Source: Undaria pinnatifida (lineage: Eukaryota > Sar > Phaeophyceae > Laminariales > Alariaceae). Taken from it: DNA of 64,000 nucleotides. The notes beneath the pieces were generated by a model. That model saw only the letters and a program-made list of their open reading frames with translations, made no database searches and had not been told where the DNA came from. The stretch lies in assembly GCA_012845835.1 (NCBI GenBank), contig JABAKD010000036.1:1956001-2020000 (forward strand), in the 5' to 3' direction. Position 1 is the stretch's first letter, and each line of letters begins with the position of its first letter. Positions 33,690 to 45,990 of this stretch are shown in pieces. A program made the position numbers and the translations under genes.

Positions 33690-35540
33690 CAAATTTCCCC
33701 CACGCTAATTCCCAGTGCTTCGTCCCTGAACACATGGCTGCAGCTCTAAAGGGGCTGACTTGGCAACTGGCTCCCCGTTTCAATCCGACTACCCTGCCCG
33801 CTCCACCCACCACAGCAGTATAGACATCTTGCTACCCGACGCCCCTCTCACAGGTAGTGTGGTAGCGGATTTATCTTGTGCTCTCACTGATACACCCATC
33901 TCCTTCTTTGATATGTCCCAAACTGTTTTATCTCGGCATCCTTTGGGCTATGATCGAAAAAAAACACTAAGTTTACCATCATAACCCAATAGCTCGGCAC
34001 CGCTTCCATTATTTCCTGGGGTCTGGGATTAAATACCCACCATTCATCACCCTTCCCACATCTCTACGGTGTACTTGAAAAATTCCCGATATGCGGGATT
34101 CGCCCAGCCTGCCGTGCATTGTCGTGCATTGTCGTGCCTCAGGGCTTAGACTAAGGGTACGTTGGGGCGGGTACCCCCGTTTTTCTTTACCGAGTGTAGG
34201 CCACTCGCGCGAATGGTTCAGTGCCTCGCTCAAAAGCGGATTGAAACCGTACCATTTTGCTGGTGTAGCGTAAAGCTCAATTCCATGGGGGTGCCTATCG
34301 CGAAACCGACAAGCACATTAGTCAATAGCCACTCGCGCCAGTGGCTCTCCGACGCTGAAAAAGAGGTTGTCATTTCCTCATAAAAAAGCGTGCTGTCACG
34401 TACCGACTTCGAAACGGACTACTGCAATTGCTCGGCATTCTGGGTATATGTGGATAAACCGCATATATGATGTTTATCGTGTGCTCCGGCATGCTTTAAT
34501 GGTACGACATGCTACGAAGCACTGGCTAGAGTCTAGACGAACATGTTACTGGCAAGCGGCTTGGTAGGGTACTCGCTATGGCTGTAACGGTATCACTAGC
34601 ATTGAAAGTCACCGCCCTACAGCAGCCTGTTGCACTATTAATAGCCCTATTAATGATAGACACCTATTAAAAGCTACCCAGCAGCAGTGCGGTGTGTTAA
34701 ATCCCGATACACCCTTGAAGGGGTGGATTTTTTCTTCGTGCTGTTCTTTCAAGGAAGCCCGCCGCCACCACTTCCAAAACGGTTAAGGTATGCTGGGATA
34801 GGAAGGAACTTAGCCTTTTCACCACACTGCCAAAAGCCCCCCCCCCCTCCCCTTCGAACACTCCACCCTCTCTTCACCGGTTGTCCGAGTTACAGGATAT
34901 ACATCTCCTACACTAAAGCCAAAGTAATGTGTCCACAACCACGTGCTACATAGCCATATCTGCGCCCAGCAACCCCCATAGCCCACACTAAAGAGTTAGC
35001 ATTGCGCACACGCTGGGATACAAAGGGGCTTAACCCGTAGCCCACACTAAACCCTTATGCCATCGCAACCACAGTAGTATCCCACACTAATTCCAAAACC
35101 AGTCGGCCACAAACGTGGGTGCAGAAACGTTAATACATCGCTGAAGGCCCTTCAGTAACTACTCCGCCGAACACCCCACAACATGCGCCAAAGAGGGGTC
35201 TTCACTGCACACCCGCTGGGATAGAAACGAACGACTCAACCCCTTTCCTAGGCAAAACGTAGATCACACCACTTCCAAGCAATGTTTTCACGAAAACTGT
35301 GCTCCATTCTACACGGCGTCAGCGTATGCACCACTACACAAGTTATCCCACGCTAGTTCCAAGTGCGTTGTACCCGAAAACGCGTGTGCTGTTAGTTCTC
35401 AAGGGGCTAATGCTGGTACCACGGCAGAACTTACCCCACACTAGTTCGAAGTATCATGTGCAATGTCCCAATACACGTGCTGCTGTGCAGAACGGCCAAG
35501 CAACAAACCTCTCCTTTGACGGTCCCTTGTGGTAATTTTC
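33690..35540. repeat. Degenerate CCCACACTAATTCC repeat domain
   Basis: Variants of CCCACACTAATTCCAAG occur near 33699, 34980, 35041, 35082, 35346 and 35435. They are often followed by CACGTGCTGC and AAAGGGGCT. Spacing is irregular (about 40-300 bp). A single copy at 2600 suggests the motif is dispersed. No gene is assigned. Confidence 0.55.
34836..34905 (+). repeat. Poly-C-headed repeat I, copy 2
   Basis: Same arrangement as 31346-31418. Confidence 0.75.
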
Positions 35541-37044
35541 AATTTTGCACATCGTTCGGTTCAGACCAACTCGGCCCCAGACCTAACCCTAACCCTAGGC
35601 CAACCGTTCGGGGGGGTCGGGGTCGGCAGGGACAGTCGCACGGCTCGGCAGCTTGTTTTCGTGGCGTTTCTCTAAACCTTCCAGTCGGCCGAAAGGCTAG
35701 CCTCCAGCTTCACGACCAAAGGCCGACAGGAAGTTTTTCAATGCTCGACCGGTGATCATCACTTGTTTTATGCGCACTATCTGCAACCACCATTACCACG
35801 TCCCTCATGTCACACCTCTTGCCATCTTCCTGGATTGTGGCAGCAAACCCTCCAACGATTAACAGCCATCACGTCCCGTTAATCACACCCCCACCTGCTT
35901 GGAGTGTGGCAGTGCACAGGAAATCTCCCTTGCAACCGCTGTTATCACACCCCGTTTATCGCTCCCCCCCAGAGCATACAACCTCGCTCGGTGATACGGT
36001 TTATCCAATTCGAAACGACCACCCGCTTTATCACCGGGGTATGTACATCACACCCCTGGAGTACATAACACGGGGTGATAACGTTCTTAGACCCTCAAAT
36101 GTCATCAACGGGGATGTGATATACATCGTCGTATACGGTACCCTGCTGGGATGACATTTCTCCAAGCATCTTGCCCCCCGCAAAACCGATGGTCAAGAGG
36201 TCCTCACCATCAAAAATATGGTTAACAGTACTCGATGAGAAATTGACGAGCAGTTGAACTGCTGATCCCTATGCGCGATACAAATCGAAGGCAAGAACCG
36301 GGGGGGGGGAAGGGACGACACCTCCGACCACGGCTTGTCCAGAAGCTGGAAAGTAGAATTGTGAAAAACGAATCGAATAACCGTCCGTCACAATAAAACG
36401 GGCACCGGTCACGGGCGTACGACCGACGCGTTCTACACTGAAAACCCAGTGGTTAGGGTATAAGCAAGGGTCTGTCACGGCAATTGTTTTCGAAGTGTTG
36501 CGTCAGTTACACCCCTGAGCTGCCGCCGTTAGACATTTGCCCTCGATTACCAAAACGTGATCGCAGAGGGTGTGTTATATGCCATCGTATACGGTTGTAA
36601 GGAATTTAGCAAGCGTCCGTCACGGAAAATACGGCGTTTGCGATTACCAATTATTTTGGATTAAAAAAACATATCATAACAGTATCGAAACCGACGAACG
36701 TGATAAACCAAAGGCCAACCAACCCACCAACCAACTAGGTTAGGAAATAAAAAAGGGCTCGTAGGAAACCTATCTCTAACCTAATGTTTTCGATTATTCT
36801 TTGCGGCTTTGGGTTGGCCTTAGATCGTGACGTTATACGGTTTCAAACTCTACCAGCTATTATTCCGTGTTTTCCTACCCAACTCCTACCTAACCAAATT
36901 TGGTTTTCCGCAAACGCCCCTGGTAAAGGTTTTGGAACTTTGCCGTCTATCACACCGTCAGTAGACACAGGCATACTTCCCGTCAAAGAAACGCTTATAC
37001 CACTGCAACAGGTATTCCACACACGTCGAAGTAGCGTTATCGCC
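35541..37044. other. Gene-poor stretch
   Basis: A CCTAACCCTAACCCTAGG segment at about 35579-35597 resembles two TTAGGG repeats. The rest holds short open frames without motifs. Confidence 0.4.
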
Positions 37045-37811
37045 TAAAACAGATGCTGCAGCTCTAAGCGGATTCAATGAATACCACACTACGGCCGCTG
37101 CTCCTACGGTGATGTGTGAAATTACGCACGAAGTTCTCCTCCAACCGTCTCAGTGCGAGCGCAACCGTCACAGTGCAAGAGCTTGTACGGTAGCCCTTTT
37201 CAGCGCGAAGTTTAATCCAAGTAGGCTTGATCGACCGTGCACCTAATGGTGAGACGGCGGAAAAGCAGCGGGGCAGTCAGAGGTTAAAAGAAGATCCCGT
37301 CAGATTTATCGGCCACATCCCTAGTGATAGAACGGTGAGAAGCAGGCGGGCAGGCAGAGGTTAGACGCATGACCGCAAAATATAGAGTCGGACATGCCGG
37401 GAAAACGTGCATGTCCAGGACTCCATATTTCTGAGACAAAATACTGGAATATAGCGTAGAAATGTTCCGAGGACGGATGAGCTTTAATCACGGGGACAAT
37501 GCCGCGGAAAGAGATTCGCATGATCCCTACAGCCGCGATGGTGCGACTGGGTTTCATAGGCGAGTGAAGTTTCCAACGATTTGCGCCATGCTGCTGTTTT
37601 GGAGGTAACGCTTGGGCCAAATTCTTCAGGGAACGTTTACGGGTCATGACCCGACCAGCGGGTCGGGATGAGGAGGGTTTCAAATTACCGCGGGTCGAGT
37701 CGAGGCGGGCCAGGAGGCTTGGGACTCTTCAGCTGCGGGGTATTCCGAACCAATCAGCACCAGGGAGACGAAATGTAACTAACTTGCGCTTAATAGGATA
37801 CACACTTTAGC

Positions 37812-37990
37812 GGGTATTCGGGTACTTGCCCGAGTATATAGGGTATACATACATTCTGGGAGTACCTATGGTCCTACTTGAGTATGTAGAGTATGCACTC
37901 TGCCGGTACCCGGTTACATGCTCGAGTATCACCGTAGACAACCAGACGTGGTACCCGGATACCCTAGGGTGTATACCGTACTATCCGAAG
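37812..37990. repeat. ~63-bp tandem repeat with GAGTATGTAGGGTAT words
   Basis: Three degenerate units, each with CGAGTATATAGGGTATAC-like and CTGCCGGTACCCGG-like segments. Confidence 0.6.
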
Positions 37991-38689
37991 CCTTGAAACT
38001 GACCTATCCTTGGAATACTGTACTGTACGTGTCGTGCAACCGCGGAGCAAGACCAAAACATCCGGAATGCTCAGACATCATCAAACAAATTGCCTGTTGT
38101 TGCATGGTTTCTATTTTTTTCTGAGCGCTGTTCAGTATGTTGCCATTGTGGGACGCTCACGCTGAAGCTGCTCTGGGTGCAGGTGCTCAAAGCACAAAGC
38201 TGTTAGTGCCATCTAGCTAACTCCAGGCCAAAATCAAGACATGACGATGTCTTCATGAAATGCAGGGCATGGAAAATAATTCCTCAAGCCAGAAACACGT
38301 AGCGAAGAAACCTCGACAATACACTTCTCTGAAAAAACAGCCAAAATCGGTAGGGCTGTGAGTTCGTCGGATTGCCACGGCTTAGTACAACAAAGTATAC
38401 TACCTGATAGTTACTAGTCGGCTGCCGGAGATAATCCAACTAACCGACTTATTTTTTAGTTAGTAGTTGAAACCACCGCACGTTATGCTAACAACGCGCC
38501 AGTCAGGGGTGAGGACACCAAACTCCACAAGTTACCACGCGAAACTAACTGTATAACCTAGCCAACTAACAAGCACTGGGCGAGTGTACGACTGGTAGTG
38601 AGCCCACTCACAGCCCAAACCATCGCTTTTCTAGCCCCCTTTCCACCCCAAGATAAAGTAGCTGTCACTGGGAACTCACGCAGCAGGCT

Positions 38690-38722
38690 ATTTGATATTT
38701 GATATTTGATATTTGATATTTT
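38690..38722. repeat. TATTTGA heptamer repeat
   Basis: Four to five TATTTGA units. Confidence 0.9.
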
Positions 38723-39143
38723 TTACTGTTGACGACTTGTGTGCAATACTCTCTATCGGTGGCGGAGGTGGGGGATGTGTGATTCGGCTTCGGCGATCTC
38801 GAAAAGGGTGCCTTTCTTTTGGCGCCGGTTAATTTTGAAACCCGCATTCACTCGCAACAACAATCCTCTTCTTGTCGCCACCACCGCAAGAGGATACGTA
38901 ACACACTGTAATGTCTAGCCAACTAATAGCTAATAGCAAACTCAGTCCTAAACATCGCCTTCTAATCCCGCTTTCCCATAACACATATGTATGGGGAAAC
39001 GTACTGAGCGCTTGAATATTGGAGGTATCTCCATCAGGAGTAGGGACGGTCGTTAGTCTCGAAAGGGATGCGTGGTCAATGGTAAAATGACTGGGCCGAG
39101 CAACAAACAAAAACGCCCCCCCCCAACTCTACCTTCTTCTTAC

Positions 39144-41061
39144 CGCCGAGGCCACCAGAAGACGAGAGGCCACCGCTGCCCGCCGAACCGAAGCGCAAAC
39201 CTACCCCGCCATCGCATCAAGAGCATAGCCGCCATTGAAGTTACCAGTGGCGTCACGGTGGTCACCACCAGCATCATCACCCACACTGCTTACACTGAAG
39301 AACTGAAGACGTAGTCCCAGCTGTTGCTGTTGCTTTTGCTGTTGCGGTTGCTGATGCTGTTGCTGCTGTTGCTGCTGCTGCCCTTGTTGCTGTGGCTTGC
39401 ACATAAAGCAAAACGTGGACGCCTTCCATCCCTTCACTAAAACTTGTTCTCGGGGAAGATCTCCCGAATCCGAACTAGAGGCCGGAGTTATCGGCGACGT
39501 GGACACGGCGTCCCCTTCTTGCCGCCGATGCCGCAAATATACGAGAGGGCCACTGAACTGAAGCGCAACCTACCCCGCCATTGCAACCGGAATCACAGCG
39601 CCGGCCGCTGCCGTGGCCACGCCTCCCCCTTGCGCGACCAGCGCGGACGAGGCCATGAGCGGGGCGTCAACCAACAATGGCAGGAGGTCAACCATCGGCA
39701 ACCGTTCCAACCACGCCAACAGGAACGGCTCCTCCTCCACCCGTGCAGGCCAGCACTCGATGCAAGCCCCTCCGTCACCCCCCCCCCATCCCCATCCGCC
39801 TCCCCCTCCCCCCCCCCCAACCCCCACTCCGCCCCCCCCCCCATCGGGGTGAACAATCGACTCCCGTGCCGCGATTTCCCGCAGCACCCGACCAGCCGCA
39901 GGCCGGACCACAGACGTTCAGCGTTGCAAGGTGTGGAAGCCGCACGCACGTTGCCTAGCGGCGGCACCGCTGCTAGAGGGTATCGTTTCACCCGCGAAGA
40001 ATGGTAGGCAAGCGGTGCGTTGTCCCGGCAAACGATCGACAACCTTGCTGCCCACGCTGCCGAATCGCAACCTTCTCCGCTGTCTCAGCCGCAATCGCAA
40101 TTGCAGCTGCTGCACGTGCCGTGAGCACGGTAGTCACGAAGACGTGCTCCCTCGCCGCCATGACCGGCTCCACCGGCTCCACCGGGTCCATCGGGTCCAC
40201 CGTGGGGGCGTTCACCAGCTGTGGCGGGATCCCTGGCGCCGGCACCCCCTCCGGCGAAAACAGCGGGTAAGGATCCTCCTGTACCGGCGCAGGCGCCGCA
40301 CCCGGTGCATCCTCGGGGCCAACGATTGGCCACCTTGCCGCCATCTATTCCATCCCACCAGCCGTAGCCCACGCCGCATCCCGCGCAACAGGCCTGCCCC
40401 ACAGTGCCGGGAGATGCGGGAGCAGTGAAAACCTCAGCTGGCGGCAGCACCGCTGCTATGCATACCCGGTAGCGCCTCGTCGGCGCAATGCAGGCGCTCG
40501 AGGGTGGTTGCTGAGAGTGAGCCGATCCCCTCGGTGGGTGCTCGGGGTGCACAGAGCCTGCGGGTGGTGGCTGTTCGGACCGAACGGGGCCGCCCCTCTG
40601 TGGGTGCTCGGAGTTCATCGAGAGCCTACGTCTATGCATGAAAGCGCTCAAAAAGCGACTTGCTACGGGGGTATTGGTAATCGACGATCGTGCCCGCAGC
40701 GGCTGCGGCTCTGGTTCCGCTGCTGCCATAACAATTGCTTGCCCATTCCCTCGTTATCCCGCAGGGTGCGCAACGTTTGGCGGGAGCGAGACATAGCTGC
40801 CTGTGCCTCCTCCACACGGGCTCGGTTGCGGGCGCGTAAAATCTCGCGAGGAGCTGGCTCAGCCGTCAAATCCACCAAATGTCGGGGCGGTGGAACGTTC
40901 TCCGCACCTGAGCGGGCCCGGGCTGGCCTCGCCATGCGCATTGGCTGATCACAAGAAAGTCCTCCTGGGGAGGGGTGGAGGGCAAGGAGCAGGCGAGCGC
41001 GGTGTGACGGTGATAATGCTGCAGGGCGTATGAGGGCAGGCAAGCGCGTAGGACAAAACAT
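39144..41061 (-). pseudogene. Family A gene copy 1 (Ala/Pro-rich, polyQ)
   Basis: Minus-strand homologue of the family A genes at 49-51 and 54-56.6 kb. The N-terminal part encodes REILRARNRARVEEAQAAMS (compare VLEARQAKMARSRQVQQDAL in copy 2). A later frame carries WPIVGPEDAPGAAPAPV and an Ala-rich run matching the APIVHWGRGEG...TAAAAAAI region of the others. A near 28-residue Gln-rich tract at 39310-39400 is unique to this copy. The 3' end shows a donor GTAAGA at 39143, conserved in position with 48923 and 53892. Frames shift between modules, so it is probably decayed or has introns I cannot resolve. Confidence 0.5.
39310..39400 (-). repeat. Polyglutamine (CAG/CAA) tract in family A copy 1
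   Basis: CTGTTGCTGTTGCTTTTGCT and onward on the + strand encodes mostly Gln on the minus strand. The same position in copies 2 and 3 has only a short QQQ. Confidence 0.75.
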
Positions 41062-41235
41062 AATCTCCGGCTGGGAAGGGGTGAGAGTATGAAAGAATAT
41101 TATCGTAGCTGTATCCCAAACGCTTCTTCAACTGGGGAGGAGTGTGGGTGTGGGAGCAGGTTGACGACTAGTACATAGGTATCTCCCTCTGGTGAGGTGT
41201 GGGAGTATGAGAGCAGACCAGAGCAGTGCAACGAT
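40960..41235. repeat. Tandem repeats upstream of family A copy 1
   Basis: Degenerate units of GGGGTGAGAGTATGAGAGCA and GTGTGGGAGTATGAGAGCAG lie 5' of the minus-strand gene, as at 50828-50965 and 56548-56670. Confidence 0.5.
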
Positions 41236-41589
41236 GATGAGCATAGTGTTCTTAGTTAACCTCCTAAAATCCAGCCTGTGGTCATCAAAATGTGGAAGGT
41301 ACGTTTGCTTTACCACGCGTTCATCTTCGCCTCAAAGAGAACGTTCAGCACGCCCGTAGCACAACAGCACCGGTATATCCAGTCAGAGCTACAGAGTACC
41401 AGGTGTATGGTTGATGTGATCAACACAGTGAAACGAAACTGCCCCAACAAGCGCGCCCCCCCCGTTCGTGCTTGCGTCTAGAGACTCCGTGTTGTACAGC
41501 CATGGAAATGTGAGCAAGAACCGCATTTCACGAGGTGTACAGCACCGGCCCTTTGAAAAGAAACCGAGATACCAGGTGTTGAGTTTAGA

Positions 41590-41655
41590 GCAGATTTCTT
41601 GTTTGAGAAAGGGTGTGTTCTACACTGTCTTCAGTATATGCAACAGCTGTCGAAT
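41590..41655 (-). repeat. Dispersed repeat F, copy 4
   Basis: TTTCTTGTTTGAGAAAGGGTGTGTTCTAC (split over two words: TTTCTTGTTTGAGAAAGG, GTGTGTTCTACACTG) then CTTCAGTATA is the reverse complement of the repeat F core. Confidence 0.55.
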
Positions 41656-42015
41656 TTCACACTTTCCCGGAATTTTAAAGCTAAGCTTCTTGTGGGGCTC
41701 TTTCGCATGGCAGGGGCGCTAGGGCATGATGTGCGGCGTCAATAGGAAGAACGGTCAACTGCTGTACAATTCAAGTCGCCATGATAAAATGGCTTTTCGT
41801 ACACAAGGAAAACAGAATGCTACAGCAGTGGCCCAATAAACCAAGGTTTGTGATACGCCACGCCTCCCACAATGTATCGCTCCGCTTTAGTTTTTTTACA
41901 GTGTAGACAACAGCCGCAAGGCTGGAGCGCAAAACAAGGACCTTCCTAGCGATGCATCGACGGAAGCAAAGCCCATGCTGTAGAAGACACCTACTGCAGT
42001 AAGAAACATAACTAT

Positions 42016-42085
42016 CGACCCAGGCTGTGTTTCTTGTGTCGGAGAGAGTGCATTCTACACTAACTTCAGCACAACAACTTCCGAA
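42016..42085 (-). repeat. Dispersed repeat F, copy 5
   Basis: CGACCCAGGCTGTGTTTCTT, then GTGCATTCTACACTAACTTC, is the reverse complement of copies 1-3. Confidence 0.65.
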
Positions 42086-42963
42086 CTTAGTTTCCTGTAA
42101 ATCTTAGCCTGCCCTTCTTGCTTGCCCTTCTTATTCCCCTGTTTTAAGTTATTATTCGATGTATTGTTTGTACTGTGTTGTACGTGCGACAAACGCGTGC
42201 TGCGGTAGGGTTACTACCTGAATTTTCTGAGGCTTCTCACCTGAGGAGGTCGATAACCCCCCCCAACACCCGAATTTGAGAGAACAAAGTAAGCTGTTGC
42301 AAGCTCGCTACGCGATCTCACGTGTTAGGCATCAACGATGGTTTTGAAAAAATATCAAATAATCCAATATCACAACAATACAATATATGCAATGCTACAA
42401 TAATACAGTAATACAATAACACGATAACACAATAGTCCAACAGTCCAGTAATACATCGCATATAAATATGTTGGGTAGCTCTTGAGTTGATCAGGGAGCC
42501 CCGTCAGGTCAGAAACGGTTGTGCTCAGAACGGCTACCCTTAACTTTGCCGTAACACTGTTCTACACGATACCCTGACTAATACTCTGCACATCGGCAGC
42601 AGTTTCGAATTATTTATTTGTTGTTGCGAGCGAATGGAAGATTTTCCAATCTCAAACGCCGCAAACCAACACAGGGGCTCGTCCTTTTCAACCTCGCGCG
42701 GCCGAATCTCCGTGTCCCGCATTCCACCCGATTATCGGATTCTCCCTAAAACAAAACAAGAAAACCGGCTTTTCAGCCCCAACCTTTTCGGGACGCGCAC
42801 ACACTAACGCCCAGCGACATCAAAGCACTTTTGGTGGGTTGCGTTGGCGCCAATCTCAATTACCCACCATCGCGAGTTCCTAGCGAGAGCTACAGTATTA
42901 TCTTACATTGTATCATCACTGTTATTTTCCAGCGCGACTCGTGTGTACGCAGTTTGCCATCCC

Positions 42964-43166
42964 TTCTCCCCCCCGGTACGTGCCTTAACTCGTAGCGCGC
43001 ATAGGGTTCAGCATTCCCACCGGTCGTCAGCGCTCCCATCGTTTTCTTTACACCTTGCGCTCTCACGCTTTCCGCAAGTCAATTGTACGGAAGTAAAAGG
43101 CCTTATTACACTAGTACGATTATACACGAGCATGCACTCGGAGGAATTGAACCCACGAAGTCAACC
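42964..43166 (-). mobile_element. tRNA-derived SINE-like element M, copy 1
   Basis: On the minus strand it has a box-B-like GGGTTCAATTCC (43142-43153), then about 180 bp of body including TTGACTTGCGGAAAGCG and GCTGAACCCTATGCGC. The body matches 60981-61140. Box A is decayed here. The element ends in a pyrimidine/G-run region. Confidence 0.6.
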
Positions 43167-43485
43167 ATACATTTATTGATCCGGGGACATCGGCGCTCTC
43201 TGTCGTTTTTCTCTGTCACCTTATATTTAACCGGAGGAGTGGGTGCTCTCTTCTGGTTTACTCAAGTTAGGAGCGTACCATCAACCATTGTGGAACCCAC
43301 TACCGGCAGAGTTCACGAGTTGGCCCAGCTTCCACAACCAGGTTGATAGTCCACCCTACCGTAGTTCCCCACTATTTCTTCACACTATGCCAAGCTTTAC
43401 GAAATACCGCAATCCAAATAAACTGAGTGTGACGAAACCTTGTCCCTAACCCCAACCGCCGGGGAAAATTCTGGATGAATTTTTA

Positions 43486-44110
43486 TTGAAGAGTTAGTGT
43501 GGACATTCAACCACTTTTTCGAAGCGGGGTCATCTTGTAAATAATGTGGCCTATCAACCAAGAAGTTTATTGAAGAGTTGTGTTCACTGTCAACCTTTTT
43601 TCGAAGCGGGGCCAAGTCGAAAAATGTATGTAACAGTTTGCGTGGAGTATCAACCAATTTTTTGAAGCGGGGCGACGTCGGACAATATATGTGTTTCAAG
43701 AGTTAGTGTGGATTATCAACCATTTTTTCGAAGCTCGGCCAAGTCGTAGACAGTGTGGGTTTGCAATCAAGGGATGTATTGAATGTTGAAGAATACGCGT
43801 GGACTCTCAACATACATTAAAACCTGGGCCAAGTTGAAATTTAGTGTGGGCTACCAACCAAGAGATGTATTAAAGAGTAGGTGTGGACTATCAACCACTT
43901 TTTCGAAGCTCGGCTAATGCGTAAACATTGTGAACCATCAACCGATAGCTGTACTGAACAGTTGGTGTAGACTATCAGTAACTATCAACCGTTTTTAACG
44001 AAGATCGCCCAATTCGTAATTAGTGTGAACTATCAACCATTTATTCAAAGATCGCCTAAGTTATAAACAGTAGTGTGGACTGTCCACGTTTTCCTCGAAG
44101 CCATAAACAC
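43486..44110. repeat. Nine-unit degenerate tandem repeat (60-110 bp)
   Basis: Each unit has TTAGTGTGGACTATCAACCA, a T-run, TCGAAGC and often CGGCCAAGTCG. Unit length varies through internal deletions. No coding potential is evident. Confidence 0.8.
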
Positions 44111-44314
44111 TACAGTACGGTTAGCAGAGCGCGCAAGGTGTGTTTTATAGCCGACACCAGCAATAAAAGTGTCCCTGGGTTATTATGAGTACAAAATGGA
44201 AATCAAAACTTGATCCAATCACAACCAAGTTCAAAGACAGCAGACATCACTGAAAACGTAAATTTTTACAGCCCTAAACGAGAAATCGTCGTAATTATCC
44301 CATCAGGCAGTAGA

Positions 44315-45119
44315 TTAACTTGTGATGGGCAAAATGAGACGATGAGCAAATCTGGTTATCAATAGGAACCAGGGAGAAAGAAACTGCTTGCGATAAGCAG
44401 CACCAGAAGCAAGCAGCAGCGAAGGATAGACGATGTCGCAGACACCCTGGTGCCTCCCTCTGGCATTATCTATGCGCTCCGCATTGGCTGCCTGTTGCAT
44501 GTCCTCCACCTCGCCGTGAACGGGGGCAAGGATAACCCGTTTTTCATGGGTCCTCTTGGCAAGGGTGCGTGGCACAACTGGCCACGGCAGCACCTGGTTA
44601 GTTTTCTCGGCATCATCTGGTACGACACGAGCCGGTCGGATGTTGCCAACACGACTTGGCGGCAGTGCAAGACTATGGTAGTAATTTCAGCTGTATCACC
44701 TCCCCTCCACCTCGACTTCCAGTGCCGCTTGGGCTTTGCGCGTGCCCGTTTCACCGTGCTTCCTCCGCTGGATTTCGTCCGCCAATTCAGCTGCCACATC
44801 ATTCCTCAACAACTCGAATCTCTCCGATGATTGTTTGTGCTGTTCGGCGATTGCTTCGGAGTTGATCGTCGAGCTCCGACTTCCTCAGTGCATCGAGTAA
44901 CGGCCGCGACACGGGCTCGCGTCGCGTCGTTGTTCAGTCGCTGCAACGCTTGATAGTCACCACGCTGTGCGGAAAACTCAGCGCAGCGCGCCTGATCACC
45001 CCCATCTTGGCGAGCGACCTTCTCGTCCCAGCGACGAGCTCATCGCTAGTTGTTGTTATGTTTAGAGTCTCTGTCCTGTTTTTCTTCGATTTCGGCTTCT
45101 TCCTCCCTCCGTTTTTGGC
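44315..45119 (-). pseudogene. Decayed coiled-coil protein gene
   Basis: Minus-strand segments look like real coding sequence broken by stops and one frameshift. In order: KRREEEAEIEEKQDRD (about 45116-45065), then two stops, then RRWDEKVARQDGGDQARCAE continuing as a helix-rich stretch to about 44870. A frameshift follows, then EQHKQSSERFELLRNDVAAE and onward to a stop near 44700. Further on, 44315-44650 encodes ...LAKRTHEKRVILAPVHGEVE then DMQQAANAERIDNARG. The charged, heptad-like composition suggests a coiled coil. The frame breaks point to a pseudogene, although introns could explain some. I recognise no family. The general style (Ala/Gln/Arg/Glu helices) resembles the family A N-terminal region. 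Confidence 0.4.
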
Positions 45120-45555
45120 ATTTTTATCCGACTACCCCATACTGGGTCTTTCCGGTCTTGAGCTGTACCGGTTGTATTCGGGCGCGGTTTTTTTGATGAG
45201 GTGGCTAAACAACGCAGCTAGTGCGTGTGATGCGTACTTTTTCTGTTGACATCGCAAACCATACACCTTCCCCGCAAAGTATTCGGAGAAAAATCGAAAA
45301 ATAGTTACTTTTCCCCGGTTGAAATATGGTGGACAGTGGGCGCGGTAACATTGTTTTTAGATAGAACACACGACTTTACACCTTTTCTCGAAGTTTGGCG
45401 ACTTGATTCGTACGGTATGGTGAGCATTTGCCGATCTTGAGACAGTTTCTAGTGTAGTCTAAATCAAGATGTTTTGAGCAGCCTGAACGGATGGTCGGTC
45501 GTCTTGCTCGAGTTTTGTTATCTTGGTTGATCATTTTGTTGTGCATGTCTTAAAT

Positions 45556-45783
45556 TCATTGTGCCACTTTTTTGTGCTCGTTAAGCACCTTACACGCGTA
45601 TCTAACAGTACTCACTCGTGGTGTGCATGGAGATGGTGGAGGAGACCCTGCGGCAATGTCGTTAGGGTAATATTGCGGCTCCCCTTGCGTGAGAGCTGAG
45701 AAATCGATTATCTCGAAGAGGTTCGTGTTGCTAGCGCAGCCCGGCTTCTTCTGCTGCTGGTTAACGCAACACAAAGAGCACAT
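45556..45783 (-). CDS. Short Cys-rich ORF with family J-like NQQ motif
   Basis: A 75-codon frame beginning MCSLCCVNQQQKKPGC. It shares the C-[AVF]-NQQ-x-K-x-x-C signature with family J (CFANQQKQQSC at 1990 and CANQQKKQSCA at about 46345). After the motif it diverges and lacks the QASAVLSK end. It may be a first exon of a related gene or a chance fragment. Confidence 0.3.
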   Translation of the reverse strand: MCSLCCVNQQQKKPGCASNTNLFEIIDFSALTQGEPQYYPNDIAAGSPPPSPCTPRVSTVRYACKVLNEHKKVAQ

Positions 45784-45840
45784 AGCAGGAGAGGCGAGGA
45801 GAGAGGTTCAGGTACAAAGTGAGTGATGATGGCCTTTCTA

Positions 45841-45990
45841 TAGTGCCGGTATATGCCAGCTGGAAAATTCCGGTACTCCAGCGGCAGCCGGCACTACTTC
45901 GCATACTGTCGCTGATGGCTGCTCCCACCTGTGCCAAGCGATTTTACAGGCACTACAACGGGCAACCGACACTATTCCACCGGCAGCATA
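45841..45990. repeat. Palindromic repeat B, copy 2
   Basis: TAGTGCCGGTATATGCCAGC, GGCAGCCGGCACTAC, GTGCCAAGCGATTTTACAGG. It aligns well with 58494-58602 in the first half. Confidence 0.65.

Larger units (their letters stand above)
37045..41240 (-). repeat. Composite unit, partial diverged copy (A1)
   Basis: The left part (GCTGCAG, GGCCGCTGCTC, TTGCGCACGAAG-type words, then the CACCTAATGG repeats at 37235-37289 and 37316-37364) matches about 48000-48240 and 53010-53230. The right part matches the family A gene region. It lacks the RING relic, repeat B and family J found in the two tandem copies. The interval 37400-38600 is mostly private to this copy and includes a hairpin at 37379-37430 and tandem repeats at 37812-37990. 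Confidence 0.65.
41241..42963. other. Gene-poor stretch with inverted repeat F copies
   Basis: Two repeat F copies in reverse orientation lie at 41590-41655 and 42016-42085. An ACAAT/ATACA-rich tract lies at 42365-42460. No gene is supported. Confidence 0.5.

Noticed and set aside
39444-40428. Plus-strand Arg/Pro-rich frames of 165-187 codons
   Set aside because: Opposite-strand shadows of the GC-rich family A copy 1, whose minus-strand peptides align with copies 2 and 3.
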